Source of the DNA: Gigaspora margarita
Taxonomy: Eukaryota; Glomeromycota; Glomeromycetes; Diversisporales; Gigasporaceae
Direction of reading: 5' to 3'
Assembly (NCBI GenBank): GCA_009809945.1
Contig: WTPW01000515.1
Location: 1-64,000 of the forward strand
Length of the DNA stretch: 64,000 nt
Below, in pieces: positions 1 to 11,551 of the stretch. The notes beneath the pieces were generated by a model, which saw only the letters and a program-made list of their open reading frames with translations, had not been told where the DNA came from and did not search any database. The position numbers and the translations under genes are program-made. Each line of letters begins with the position of its first letter. Position 1 is the stretch's first letter.

Positions 1-302
1 TTTTACAAAATAATATACAACTTAAATTCTAAAAATTCTTTTAACATGCTTTTCTTTAAACAATCAACAATCCTTATAAATCATCTAAATACAGTTATTT
101 CAACATTAATAGAAAATAAAAAAAAATGAATACATTATCTTATTAATAATTACAACTCAAACTATAGCTATTGTAATAATTTCAGAATTTCTTTATCAAA
201 ATAAATCAGACTTATTTCTTTAACATAAATCAAATATTATCTTCAATATTAAAAATTCCACACATACCTAATACCCAGCATCATAACATACTAAATTCCC
301 CG
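1..302. other. AT-rich intergenic DNA, nothing recognised
   Basis: This stretch is AT-rich and stop-dense in all frames. No gene, repeat or motif was recognised before the GC-rich motif that starts at 303. Confidence 0.5.
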
Positions 303-334
303 CTCCTGGTTTCGCGCAACTGCGTTGCGCAGCT
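303..334 (+). repeat. Short dispersed GC-rich motif M1 (CCTGGTTT...GCGCAGCTA)
   Basis: This GC-rich island in AT-rich DNA reads CTCCTGGTTTCGCGCAAC and then a 7-bp inverted repeat (GCGCAAC-TGC-GTTGCGC) ending in GCAGCTAC. Diverged copies occur near 15470-15492, 15652-15690, 17585-17625 and 21630-21662 (plus) and 24731-24762 (minus). Its function is unknown. It could be a conserved end or core of a degraded mobile element. Confidence 0.5.
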
Positions 335-499
335 ACTTAATGCATTGTAGATCACAGGTGATCATCACCGCGGTTATGGTTAGCAATTTTCTAAGTTTAA
401 ATAGATTTTTGCTTAAATTCTATATTAAATCATATATAAAATTAAAATTTTTATATAATAATTATATAAAGTTCTAGATCTATATAGAATTTATAAAAA

Positions 500-1894
500 T
501 GTACTGCGAGATGTGGCTTATCTTATATCTGCAGTTGATTTTTCATTTCTACTCATAATACGATAATTTTCTCCACGATTATAATGCAAATGCATTATTT
601 GGTTCAATCTCTAACGATTTGTTCAAATCCTTGATTCTTCATATCTTCCTAACATATGATAAGTACACCGACGGCTGCTTAATGCATTTGCATTGTTTGG
701 TTCAATCTCTAACGATTTATTCAAATCTGAAAGTGATTCTTCATACCTTCCTAATATACGATAAGTTGTTCCACGACTCCTCAAAGCAAATGCATTATTT
801 GGTTCAATCTCTAACGATTTATTCAAATCTGCAAGTGATTCTTCATGTCTTTTTAAAATACAATAAGTACACCCACGGCTGCTTAATGCATCTACGTTAT
901 TTGGTTCAATCTCTAACAATTTATTCAAATCTGCAAGTGATTCTTTCTATCTTCCTAATATATGATAAATTGTTCCACGGCTAATTAATGCAAATGAATC
1001 ATTTGGTTCAATCTCTAACGATTTATTAAAATCTGCAAGTGATTTTTCATAACTTCCTAACATACGATAAGTTATTCCACGATTACTCAATGCAAATGCA
1101 TTGTTTGGCTCAATATCTAACGATTTATTCAAATCTGCAAGTGATTTTTCATATTTTTTAATCATCCGATAAGTTACTCCACGATTCTCTAGTGCAAATG
1201 CATTATTTGGTTCAATATCTAACAATTTATTTAAATCTGCCAGAGATTTTTTATATCTTCCTAACATACGATAAGTTACTCCACGATTCTCCAATGCAAA
1301 TGCATTATTTGGTTCAATATCTAACGATTTATTAAAATCTGCAAGTGATTTTTCATATCTTCCTAACATACGATAAGTTATTCCACGATTACTCAATGCA
1401 AATGCATTATTTGGTTCAATATCTAACAGTTTATTTAAATTTGTAAGAGATTCTTCATATTTGTTCATATCACGAAATATATAGCTAGTATAAATATAGG
1501 CTAATGATTTTAATGGCTTTAATTGGATTGCTGTATCTAAATCATCTTTAGCCTTTGAATACATTTTAAGTTTATAAGATGCAAACGCTCTTCTACATCG
1601 AATTGAATAACTTTTCGGATGTAGTTGTAAAACTTGGGTTAACCATATAATAACTGCCTCATAGTCTTTTTGTAGTTCTGCTTTAGCTGCCTTATTAACA
1701 GCAGGTAGCATAGCTTTTGGTTGAACCTTTTGAAAAATTGGTGTGAGCGACTTTGAAAGTATTGAACCTTGAAATATTTTATACTTATTAAATTTCAAAA
1801 ATAAATCGTCTTTTAAACTTTTTATGTCAAGCCTAGCAAAGTTACCATAATTTAAAGATGAACTTGAGCTTGGGATATTATCTCTTTCTTCCAT
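500..1894 (-). pseudogene. Tetratricopeptide-repeat protein gene, broken
   Basis: The reading frame opens at ATG 1894 (M-E-E-R-D-N) and is open to a TAG at 947-949. About 55 N-terminal residues are not repeat-like. TPR units of 34 residues follow, first divergent and then near-identical (pattern RGITYRMLGRYEKSLADFNKSL, with IEPNN between units). The TAG replaces the Y codon of an RYEES segment. The same frame resumes beyond it for about three more units to 625, where a 4-nt deletion in the ESLADL segment shifts the frame, and at about 585 a further 2-nt loss is visible. Repeat similarity fades near 500. TPR solenoids are protein-protein interaction scaffolds. The partner here is unknown. Such repeat arrays are highly expanded in Rhizophagus. 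The repeats are so alike at DNA level that unequal exchange probably formed them. The call is a pseudogene, or a truncated protein of about 315 residues if the TAG is the true end. Confidence 0.8.
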
Positions 1895-2720
1895 TTTCAA
1901 TTAAATGCCAATGAAGTTGTAAATAATAATTATTGAGAAAGCTGACATGATTCAATTGTAACATAAATCATTACACTAATATAAGTCGTTCTCATGTGTA
2001 ACATCTAAATGTAACGTGCAATTTTACCAGTACGATGTACAACATAAATGTGGAAGGATGGTATCATTCAACTTTTTTGATGTCCACTATGCTGATTTTT
2101 GGTCCAGGAAATTTAATTTCTCCGGCTTTGCTTTTATAGGATAGCTTCCTGATCATGTACAATTCATGATTGGTCATATAAAAACATGTGACAATCAACC
2201 AATATTATTGTTTATCCGACAAACTATTATGATCTGAATTTATATTTTTCTGTTATTTTTTCATGTATTACGAAATGATCACGGTTACTCGAATTACGAC
2301 ATCTCCCTACCAATCATGATCATAAATTGTAAATAACGGTAAATTGATTCAACCGGGCAAGTAAACACGTATCACGAAGCGGCACGTGCCAGCCAATCAT
2401 TTACCCGCTTGAACCACTTTACCGTTATTCAAAAATTTTTGCCGTATAATGTATACTTTTAATATCGTAATATATTTACGATAGTATTTTTATAAAGAAA
2501 AAATTATCTAAATATTTTCTTATTACCGTAATTTATATTATAAGTACGACTCTAAATACACTTAAAGTTTATTTAATGTTTTTTATAAGAGATTCATTGT
2601 CAAGAAACTACTTCTTGTTAAATCTTCTCGTTTGCAAGCTAATAAAGTTTTTATGGTATTAAAAAGTTAGTTGAGTTAGTTTATTCAAGATATAACCTTT
2701 TTAGTCCTAATATGTAGTGA
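1895..2720. other. Intergenic region upstream of the TPR gene, with one small hairpin
   Basis: No coding potential was seen. The only structure is an imperfect inverted repeat at 2332-2430, whose ends read AATAACGGTAAATTGATTCA and, on the other strand, AATAACGGTAAAGTGGTTCA. It encloses a GC-richer loop with GCACGTGC. It may be a small MITE or a regulatory palindrome on the 5' side of the minus-strand TPR gene. Confidence 0.45.
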
Positions 2721-2731
2721 AACTTGCATTT

Positions 2732-3523
2732 TTTTTTTTTTTTTTTTTTTAACCTCCCTCCGCTATCCTGAAGGTCCTAGACACCTTAGGATTTTTGTCA
2801 CTCTTCTAAGGCCAGTGTTATCATTCAGCAGAGATCGATGGCAGGCATATGGCCTCTGATTCGTCACTGAACTAATGAGATAACTCATGCTCCATTAAGT
2901 CCGTCTCTTTGACGTCCCGGGTCCCTGGTCCCGCGGTGTAGGACCTACTTTATCTAGGTCCGCAGTTCCCTAACTTCACATGACCACAAGTCGGATCGCA
3001 CTTTATAAGCTGGGTTTACTCAATGTTTACAACTCATACAGGGGAGTCCCCAAAATTCCGTGTCGGGATACGTCGGAGTGCATCGGAATCATGGTCGGCT
3101 GGATCGGAATTGATCAATTTTGCCCCAAGATCATAAAAAATTTTACTAATAAATCATATCCATTCATTAAGTAAAAAATGCCCAGCTGATAATTTTGCTA
3201 TAGAACCTGCTAACAATTAGGGCTAAACGCCGACCTAGATCCGACGCATCCGACCCAGAAATTTGGGGACAGCCCTGTAAAAATCAATGTTTACATCATT
3301 TGTTGACGGATTTGCCTTATCTGGTCGTCCCCGACCCCGTGGCTATGCCAGTGGACTGCAATCTGATGTATGAATCTTTTGTTCTTTTCTTGAATAAGAA
3401 ATCCTCTGAAGATCTTTCCCAGTCGTGGTCCTAGCAAAGACTTGTCCCCCAGTTGGATTCGAACTCGCGACCTTGTAACTGTGACCTGGGAGCGCTAACC
3501 ACTATGCTCTCGAACCACAGGTC
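2732..3523 (-). mobile_element. tRNA-derived SINE, family S1, complete copy
   Basis: On the minus strand the element begins with a tRNA-like head: an A-box-like TAGTGGTTAGCGC (3492-3504) and a B-box GAGTTCGAATCC (within 3452-3466). A body of about 650 bp with no credible ORF follows, ending in a poly(A) tail seen as the T run at 2732-2750. An exact 11-bp target-site duplication, AACTTGCATTT, flanks it at 2721-2731 and 3524-3534. Internal Pol III promoter boxes, an A tail and a TSD are the family hallmarks, and LINE machinery would mobilise it. The length of about 790 bp is long for a SINE. A second copy of about 570 bp ends at 63481. Confidence 0.85.
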
Positions 3524-4270
3524 AACTTGCATTTCTAAGTAAAGTGCCTCGAACTTTTTGATCATTTTTGATTCTTTTTATATAGTAATTTGACATCTTT
3601 TAGAAATTAGAGACGATTTTAATTTTCATTTTTCATTTGTGAAATGTTACGTAAGAAATTGGCCAATCAGATGAAAGGTAGTCTATAAGCTTTACATATT
3701 TGTGCTGGTAATACAAACTCTTAAAAAGAAAACTGCCAATAAACGAAATTGATAGTTCTTTAAAACTTATAGCGATGATTTCTCAACAGCTAGCTATTCT
3801 AACTCGATCAAATTTTTTTATTTTAATACCAGTAACGGAGTGATGAAATCACGTAGTGTAGGGTTATAAGATGGGCCAGAATGGTGTGCGTCCACAAAAT
3901 CTTGCATCCGATTGGTCCTCGTAACCCTAACTGTCGCATGCTGCTTATTTTTTACGTAACAAGTATCGCATTGTATGCTGATACTGCTTGTCCCGTGATC
4001 TGATAATGCGACTAGTACTACCGTATAATAAGGCATCTGACCATTAAAAAAATGCGATTATCCATAGAATAAAATTATAAATGCTATAACAACCGATAGT
4101 AAAAATATCCTTTTTAGACGTAAATATCGGTGGTCTGATACAAATTTGCAAACCTATTCGCCTGATATTTGGCATTTTTCATTTTTTTTCGCAGAATTTT
4201 TTATTGGGCTGATTAAATGATAATCTCTGATTATCAAAGATGAGAACGAAACTTGTCCCAATTCCATCCC

Positions 4271-4437
4271 GGGTTGGTACTTACTTTATTCGGAAGTTAA
4301 TTCTAATTATACTTACTTTATTCGGAAGTTGATTCGAATCTTACTCATCTGCATTGGAACCTGTGCATTCGAGCTCATGACCAAGATACTGCTTAGGCCT
4401 CGTGACTGAAGCATTTGCCCCGCTTAGCCACTTTTCA
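4271..4437 (-). mobile_element. tRNA-like SINE fragment inside D1
   Basis: The minus strand carries GTGGCTAAGCGG, like an A box of a Ser/Leu-type tRNA. About 60 bp further on it has GAGCTCGAATGC, a degraded B box. The body then contains a 32-bp direct duplication (4278-4309 and 4310-4341). The segment is absent from D1 copy B, which supports insertion. No target-site duplication was found, so the limits are approximate. Confidence 0.45.
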
Positions 4438-4473
4438 ATCTGTTGACTGCACGTACATATGTCACTCGAAATA

Positions 4474-4721
4474 TTTTAGTAAGTTAGTGGTGTCCAAAAA
4501 ATTTTGCATATCGTGTAACCCGAGCCACTCCAGCAATTCAGATTCAGACCTCGGATGATCCTGCAGAGCATTAATACTAGCTTTGTACTGCCAAGTAATA
4601 TTATAGCAGAATTACAATCCAATCAATTTTGTTAAAATTTGGTGATTTCGGGTAAAATTATTTAGGTCAAAGTAGCTTGGGTTACACGATATGCAAATTT
4701 TTTGGACATCACTAACTAAAA
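4474..4721. mobile_element. TA-flanked MITE with ~40-bp terminal inverted repeats
   Basis: The left end (4474-4525) contains TTAGTGGTGTCC followed by AAAAAATTTTGCATATCG and GTGTAACCCGAGC. The right end is its reverse complement with few differences. TA dinucleotides flank it at 4472-4473 and 4722-4723. There is no ORF. Length, TA target and absence from D1 copy B fit a non-autonomous Tc1/mariner-type element. Confidence 0.65.
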
Positions 4722-5050
4722 TATATAGATTATTGATTTCTAGATTTTTTCATTTTTCGTAAATTTTTGGTTGGAAGTTTTGCCACCCAGATTATTTGAT
4801 AATTAGCGATTTTTTGTAGTTTGTAGTATCAATCTACCAACCGATAAAATCATGGTTATATCCAAAATGTGATTAGTGTGCTAGAACTAATGTAATAATA
4901 TGATTTGCTTTAACGCTTTTGCTTTGATATACAATCTATAATCAAAAACGTTAAGACTAAAATATCGATGAGCAAGTTATGATCAAGAATGTTATTACAA
5001 TTCAAATTCTAACAATTATATCATGACAGTGATAAGCTTGTCAATAAAGT

Positions 5051-5689
5051 GACAAAGCGATCATTATTGCAAGATTAGATAACTTTGTTGATCACTCGAT
5101 TTTCATTGATTTAGCCTTTTATAGGTTGTGCAGAATAAAAATTTTAGATATCTTGTTAAATGCAGGTATTTCTTGATTTGCATCGTAATTGCATTTGATT
5201 ATTTGATGTCATGTTTTGTATGAATTTTTAGCAATCGGGTAAGTTATTTGATGCATGTATGATGATAAGGGTCTTTCATCCCGCCATTCCCCCCAATAAC
5301 ATAATTTGTTAGGCTTAGCAGCTGTAATTGCAGTGCAAAGACCTAGTTTTTGGTGTGGAAGGTTCTACACCTGGTATTGCAGTGCAATGACCCTTTTGTA
5401 TTGTTATAGTATTTGAGACTCTGCAGCTATATTAGCACAAGGACCCTGCATTACATGGTACAATCCCGATTCTCTTTGTTGCTATATAGACTTCTCTGGA
5501 TAAAGACACCTTCGGGTAGGTGTAATAATAGTACATAGCTAGTTGTGAAAGGATATAAGGGGTTTTGGTAAGGTGGATTGTTTTCAGTTATGGTGAATTA
5601 GCAGGTATTGAGTACAGATGTTGCTTAATTGTTTTTAAGTGTATCCTATCTGATCGAGCAATAATTATCCAAATCAATTTTAACCACAT
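5051..5689. other. Non-coding stretch with a short direct repeat
   Basis: No gene was seen. A near-repeat built on ATTGCAGTGCAA-GACC occurs at about 5328-5343 and 5376-5393, separated by TTTTTGGTGTGGAAGG. No function can be proposed. Confidence 0.3.
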
Positions 5690-5870
5690 ATAGTATAGAA
5701 CGGTAGAAGATTCGTACTATATTATAGCTTTAAATGTACTGTACTGTATTTAAATTTATATATAGTATATAATATTTTATTACAGTACATATTATATAAA
5801 TATAAATATGTACTGTATTGTACTAATATTAAACAATAAATGTACAGTACAGTACAGTACAGTATCAGCA
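5690..5870. repeat. Palindromic GTACTGTAC-rich AT repeat
   Basis: Runs of TGTACTGTACTGTATT at the left are mirrored by ATGTACAGTACAGTACAGTA at the right, around an AT core. The segment could fold as a hairpin. It is probably a degraded MITE or a simple palindromic repeat. Confidence 0.5.
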
Positions 5871-6090
5871 TAACAATTTAGATACGTAGTATTCTATGTC
5901 TGGAGTCAACCAAGTTTTAATTAGTACAAATGAAGAGTTTAATCTACATAATTAACACTTAATGTCATTTTTTTAATAAATCAATTTAATGCCAAAGAAG
6001 TGTGATATCAAAATGACTTCAATGTAATTACTATATAAAAAGCAATATATCAGTTGTCATGTTTATTTTTTTCAACACTCAACTAACTAG

Positions 6091-6405
6091 TACAAATAAT
6101 TATATCTAAATTCTATAAGCAATTCACAAATTAATACATATTAGTTAATAAATAGAAAGTCTAATTATTAATGAGTTTTTGAAGCCTTTCTACTTGTACA
6201 AAGAATTATATCTAAATTCTATCAGCAATTTGCAAATTAATACATATCATATTAATTAATAAATAGAAAGTCTAATTATTAATAAGTTTTTGAAGCTTTT
6301 CCTGTTAGTACAAATAATTATATATTCTATAAGCAATTCATAAATTAATACATATTAATTAATAAATAGAAATACTAATTATTAATAAGGTTTTGAATCT
6401 TTTTT
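6091..6405 (+). repeat. Tandem repeat, three units of about 106-112 bp
   Basis: Units start at 6091, 6197 and 6309, each with TACAAA.AATTATAT. Each continues through TAAGCAATT, AATTAATACATAT, TTAATAAATAGAAA and AATTATTAATAAG, and ends in TTTTGAA. Divergence between units is modest. The array is AT-rich and non-coding. Confidence 0.75.
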
Positions 6406-7085
6406 ACAACATAACTTCTTTTTCTAATTCACTGTTTTTGCTTCTTTAAATTTCAAGTTTTTTATGTTCAATTCTTAAAACTTAGTTATTATCAATTTCA
6501 CTTGTAGTAACAGAATTATTTATTTTTAATAGCTCGAGGTCTTTGAATTTTTGAAAATTTTATTGGTTTTCTTTTATCTTTGTTTTCTATAATTTATTTT
6601 ATAATAATTAGATATTTATCAAATTGTAATAAAAATTTATAAATACATATAAGATTTTTTAAAAATTTTAGTATTTCTTTGTAATGCTAATTTATCTTGG
6701 TAGATTTAGAGCTCTATTGATGCAAACCAAATTCTTTTGCTCTATTTTATAAAATTAATAAATTAATATCATACTATGCATTTGTAAATATTAATGTAAT
6801 AATAAAATAATCACCTTTGAATAGCTGCTAATAATAACAAATTATAACTATTTCTATTGATATTTGCATGTGCAAATTTTTCTGTATTTGTTGTAAAAGG
6901 TGTATTTATTCAAATTTCTTGTGACATTTTGGTAAATGCCAATGACAAGCTAGTTAATACCCAAGCCTGTTTTTTATCTTGAATCTAGTCTATATATAAA
7001 TAAAAATAATTAATAATAATACTAATATAATATAAAAAAATACTGTATATTAAATAATAATATATATAAACTAGATTCTTTAAGG

Positions 7086-7735
7086 GTGTAACAATCTAGA
7101 GAAGTGGCCAGGTTGTTATCTCCAAGTGGCAGGTCAAAAGTTCAAATCCTACTGATGACAATAATGAAAATTAGATCTGTGTTATAGTGATTGTGGCTCA
7201 ATATCAGTTGGGTAAGAAAATCTGTAACCTTGGTTTCAACATCTTGAATAGGAGCTCTTAGGTGCAATGGGGTTATTACACCAAAAATCCAAGGAACTGT
7301 AAAAATAAAAACCTGTTTTGGAAGTCCCAAGTAAGAAGATAGATTGATAATCTCTGATAGTGCTACCATAAATAAGGTCAGTACTGGGATCAGAATGAAC
7401 CTTACAAGAGAAAGAAAAGTACGCAGCAGTTTGGAGCAGCATTAGACTGCAAGTGTCGGTATAATACAGATGCATCAGTTACTGAAAATCCAGGGCTAAC
7501 TACGAAAGGTACATAATTACCAACTGGTACAGAATTGCCTGTAGGTAAAGTAGCCCTAAAAGCTGGTTATTTCACAATTGATAGAGGCTCTGTGTAGATC
7601 AGAGGGTTTTGAATAGGCAACACCCATAGCAGGTTGCAGGTATAGCATCTAGTATTGGTCCTTTAGGCAGACTACTTATATTAGGCACCAAAAGAGCACG
7701 TGTGGCTTGTTGTACCCTCATTTATATAATATAGG
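7086..7735 (+). mobile_element. tRNA-derived SINE, family S2, copy a
   Basis: The head has a TAGAGAAGTGG A-box-like stretch and the B box AAGTTCAAATCC (7138-7151). The body aligns with the copies at 18440-19482 (reverse) and 50443-51203. Shared text includes AGGAGCTCT, AATCCAAGGAACT, AACCTG and, near the end, AGGCACCAAAAG. The 3' part after GTTGTACCCTC is missing relative to the 18.4-kb copy, and no clear TSD was found. Short open frames within it are incidental. Confidence 0.7.
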
Positions 7736-7997
7736 TTGTTTCTGTATTTGGGCACTATTTTAATTTAATAAAGTGATATAATTGGCTAAAGCAAGCCTGC
7801 CATTTAAGAGTAGCAGTACATAGATCATTTTTATATAGTCTTATATAGTATTTTGAAAATTCCATATAAAACTAATATATACTACTAATAAACCTTTTTT
7901 AAATTACAACTAATTTTTATTAAAATTTTACAAAATATAAATAAACCAATTTATCTATTATGATAAAAATTTGAACTATTATTATTGGAAAGTTGTA

Positions 7998-8224
7998 TTC
8001 ATAACACCATGTTATATAACACCTATATAAAAACACTTTCTAAAATTCTCAAATATCTCAAAATTTTACTAGGGTAACCTCTGTTGTGTTACTAACAAAA
8101 AATGCTCCTCTCGCAATTTTACTATAAATTCTAATTCTAATGCTAACTCTAATCCTAACCCTAATCTATCAATAACCTAACCTAGTTGACATAGTAGGGT
8201 GTTGTATAACATGGGTGTTATGAA
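7998..8224. mobile_element. Small TA-flanked MITE with telomere-like interior
   Basis: The ends are TTCATAACACCATGTTATA and, reverse-complemented, TTCATAACACCCATGTTATA. TA flanks it at 7996-7997 and 8225-8226. The interior (8128-8185) carries degenerate CCCTAA-type repeats. There is no ORF. Confidence 0.65.
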
Positions 8225-8399
8225 TATAATATTTCATTATTATTATATTTTAAAAAAATATAATTGTATATATTAAGTTTTTATGAGTTGGCACAAATTT
8301 TCTGTGTTGCACAAAATCACTAATTCTGATTGGTCAATTTGTGTAAATTTATCAGTTAGTTTTATTACTAAATTTTAATACCCAAAATTTAAAAATATA

Positions 8400-8505
8400 T
8401 ATTTTACTAAGTTTTAACCAATTTTAATAATTTTACTTTTATTGGAATCAGAAAAACCTGCTTTACAAACTTGTTTTAAGAATTAAAATTGGTTTACTTA
8501 ATATG
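8400..8505 (+). repeat. Partial copy of the 9635-9915 foldback family
   Basis: AATTTTAATAATTTTACTTT and AAAATTGGTTTACTTAATA match the right half of the foldback at 9635-9915. A second fragment is at 11280-11365. Only one arm is present in each. Confidence 0.45.
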
Positions 8506-8668
8506 ATTTTTATAAAATTAAAACCATTAAGATTATATATAATTTTAAATAGTACCCTCTACCCTTAAAGTTTAAAAAAAATAAATTAGATTCTTTGAAT
8601 TTTTTAAAAATTCAAGAGTATTCATAACTTTATAGGCTGTTTTACATTTATCAATAAGAGTTTTACTA

Positions 8669-9011
8669 AAACGCACCTATAGTGTTTTACACCATGTTAC
8701 ATAAAACTATTAGAATAGCCAATCAAAATTTAAGATCAGGTGTAACATAAAATTTCATTTTTTTGTTTATTTTTTTAAAAAAACATTCATATCTTAAAAT
8801 TTTGCTTATGAAACCAACTTTGGGGCACTAATAAAAAAATTCCTTGCTAAATTTTGTATATACTAATGTCCCAATAAAATCCCAGGCCTCACCCTAACCC
8901 TAAAGTAATCAAAATTTTTTTTTGTTTATAAAAATTTATTTTTTTTGTTTTTGTTACACGGATTTGCAAATCTAATTTACCCTATGGTGGTAAAACACCA
9001 TAAGTGCGTTT
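8669..9011. mobile_element. TA-flanked MITE with telomere-like interior
   Basis: The ends are AAACGCACCTATAGTGTTTT and, reverse-complemented, AAACGCACTTATGGTGTTTT. TA flanks it at 8667-8668 and 9012-9013. The interior has CCCTAACCCTAAAG (8891-8904). It is non-coding. The subterminal ACACCATGTTA text resembles the MITE at 7998, suggesting distant relationship. Confidence 0.7.
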
Positions 9012-9634
9012 TATAATAATTGTATCAATAAATACATTTTTTTAATTTTTTTATTTATGCCTTTTTTATTACAGATATTTCTATTAAAAATATTAAAATA
9101 CTATAAATTTAATATAATATGCATATATATACACATATATATGTATCTGAACAATTTTCTAAATTTTATTGCTTTTTATTTTATCTTTTAAAATAAACTG
9201 TACATAATTTATAAATTCTTTTCAAATGTTTAGTTGTATTAAATAATAGAAATTTAGTTGCTAAATAATGGCCCAATCCTGTAAAAAAACTTTAAAATTT
9301 AAATTAATGTTAAATTCAAATTAAAATATATAATAAATAATAAAAAAAACATCTTTTGAAGTGTTTTTTATTTGATTGTGAAGAGCTAGAAACTAGTATT
9401 AATTAGTAAGAAGAAATATTTAAATAACATATTTGATATAACTTTTATGTAAATAACAATTACTGTATAAGTGTAAAATAATGCCCAGAGCATTNATTTG
9501 AAAATCAAATACCTCTAAAAAGTATATATGGCTTTAATTTAATGCCTGTAAGTATTCTGAATTAATATACATTTCTATAAATAAATAAATAAAAAAAGAT
9601 AAATGATAAAAGTGGTCCAGAACTGGATTTAATA

Positions 9635-9915
9635 TTAAGTAACCCTATTTTTTTGGCTTTAGCAAGGTTGTTCTTTAACTCAAAATGATTTTAATAGTGT
9701 AAAAACTTCAAAACCAATCCATAGTCTATCTACAATACCTTTTCAAAGTTTTGCAACATTTATTTATCTTAGTTTACAAAAGTAAACAAATATTGCGAAA
9801 CTTTGAAAAAGCATTGTAGGTGAACTACTGGATTGTTTTTGATAATTTTACTACTATTAAAATTGGTTTGACCTGAAGAACAACTTTGCTAAAGTTATAA
9901 AATAGGTTTACTTAA
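9635..9915. mobile_element. Foldback element, ~280 bp
   Basis: The element is nearly all palindrome, with its centre near 9775. The left arm begins TTAAGTAACCC and continues TTTAGCAAGGTTGTTCTT. The right arm is its imperfect reverse complement ending GGTTTACTTAA. TA flanks it at 9633-9634 and 9916-9917. There is no coding sequence. Confidence 0.65.
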
Positions 9916-9955
9916 TATATAGAGCACATTTTATTCTTATTATAAATAAATACTA

Positions 9956-11108
9956 CTGTCTTCCTCCTCTACAATCACCTCCTTTATAGTCACAACCTCT
10001 ATATAATTACACAAATTTTAACAACCATTTTTTTTATATATAAAATACCTTTATATAATCACAAATAGCTTATAATCATTATTACATTCTTTAGAAGATT
10101 TTTGAGATTTTTTATTAGTAAAATACTCTTATATAATCACAATATCATATATAAAAGTCTAAATTTTACTATAGATTTCCAAAAGTAGACTATATTTTGT
10201 TATGCAAAAAATCAGAAGTTTGCTTATTTTGGATTAATTAAATTTAGTTTTTAGTGATCGCAAGTAGTTGCTACATAGTGAAGTCCAAATTCTACTAAAT
10301 AAATCGATTATAATTGCTTAAGTAAACTTGTTCAGAAGATCTAAATACATATACTTTGAAATTTTTATCCAAATTGGAATATTTTTATTATTTGACTTTT
10401 ATTTTTACGTTCGTCGAATATATTTTTTTAAAAAATTTTATTTTTATCATCGAACGTAAAAGTCAAAAGTCAAATAATAAAATGTTCTTTAATTTTGCTA
10501 AACATTTAACTGTATGTGTATTTTGATCTTCTTAATAAGTTTACTTAGCGATTATCATCGATTTACATAGTAAAATTTGGACTTTACTATGTAGCAACTA
10601 TTATCGATCGTGGGAGTAGCTTATTTTCGAGTCAATAAGTTTTTGGGTTTTTTGGTCAAAACAAAGAAGTAGCTTATTTTTGGGAATCTATGGTAAGTAA
10701 ATCAATTAATATATTGAAAAAGCTGTTTGACATGCAAATTATACATATTCTGGAATTTTGACAAACTTGACAAACTATTATTAATTTGTTTTTTTATTAT
10801 ATGTTGGACAAAAAAATGATTTATTTTTTTTTGTCTAACATAAAGTAAAGAAATTAATTAATAAAAGTTTTGTGTAATTTGTTATTTTAAACAACTTTAC
10901 TTAATGCATAAAAGTTGATTCGCTTAGTACAATTTGGACTTTTATATGTAGCAACTATTTGTGATTATAATATTTATTTCTATATAATCACATAATATAA
11001 ACCACAGTATTAAATGTGATTATATAAGGTAATTACTATATAATCACACCTCTTTATAATCACCATTTTTGCTGCTACCAACCGCGTGATTATAGAGGAG
11101 GAAGACAG
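9956..11108. mobile_element. Foldback DNA element with CTGTCTTCCTCCTCTA ends
   Basis: The terminal inverted repeats begin CTGTCTTCCTCCTCTA and are followed by subterminal copies of a TATAATCAC motif at both ends (for example near 9990, 10025, 10130, 10975 and 11040). TA flanks it at 9954-9955 and 11109-11110. The centre (about 10185-10690) is a long inverted repeat with the pair AGTAGTTGCTACATAGTGAA / CTTTACTATGTAGCAACTA. A nested inverted repeat lies at 10740-10900. No transposase was found. Iterated subterminal motifs are the usual binding sites of pogo/Tc1-like transposases. Confidence 0.7.
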
Positions 11109-11551
11109 TATTTATTATAGCTAAAAAACAAATTTAAGAAGTAGTTCACAGTTAAAGAGTATAAATTTCATAGTAAAAATTACAGAGATTTATTATTTGC
11201 CTTATAAAATCTTATATAATTCTGTTTTTTTAAAAAAACCCTATAGTAAAAAATCAAAACATACTCATATCTCATAATTTATCTAACCATTTTAATAATT
11301 TTACTTCTATTAGAATCAGAAAAATTAGTCCTACAACTTTAATTAGAAGCTAAAAAAAGGTTTATATAATAAAAAAAATACTTTTATATATAAGCAAGCT
11401 AGGTTCCTGTACTATAAAAAACATATGAATTTTTATTTTGTTTATTATAAGAACTGCACTTTTTTTACTCTTTAGAGACAAACTGCTCTTTAATTTTTAA
11501 TTTGAAATAACATGCATGCACAGGTTGATTAATTACCACACAAATAGGTGT

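Larger units (their letters stand above)
3826..5050 (+). repeat. Dispersed repeat D1, copy A (interrupted)
   Basis: The segments 3826-4245 and 4722-5040 match 15856-16375 and 16490-16790 closely. Shared text includes GTAGGGTTATAAGATGGGCC, ACAAAATCTTG and GATGAGCAAGTTATGA. The extra ~470 bp at 4250-4721 holds the tRNA-like fragment and the MITE listed separately, so these inserted after D1 did. A third, reverse-oriented partial copy lies at 44510-44800. No coding capacity was recognised. Confidence 0.7.

Noticed and set aside
2980..3174. 64-codon plus-strand frame
   Set aside because: It is inside SINE S1, antisense to the element.
3447..3523. Possible functional tRNA gene
   Set aside because: A and B boxes are present, but no full cloverleaf can be drawn, and the segment is the head of a SINE with target duplications.
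6091..6405. CRISPR-like spaced repeats
   Set aside because: Units are contiguous ~110-bp tandem repeats without unique spacers, in eukaryotic-type DNA.
7142..7475. Two overlapping minus-strand frames
   Set aside because: They are inside SINE S2 copy a, antisense to it, with no family resemblance.
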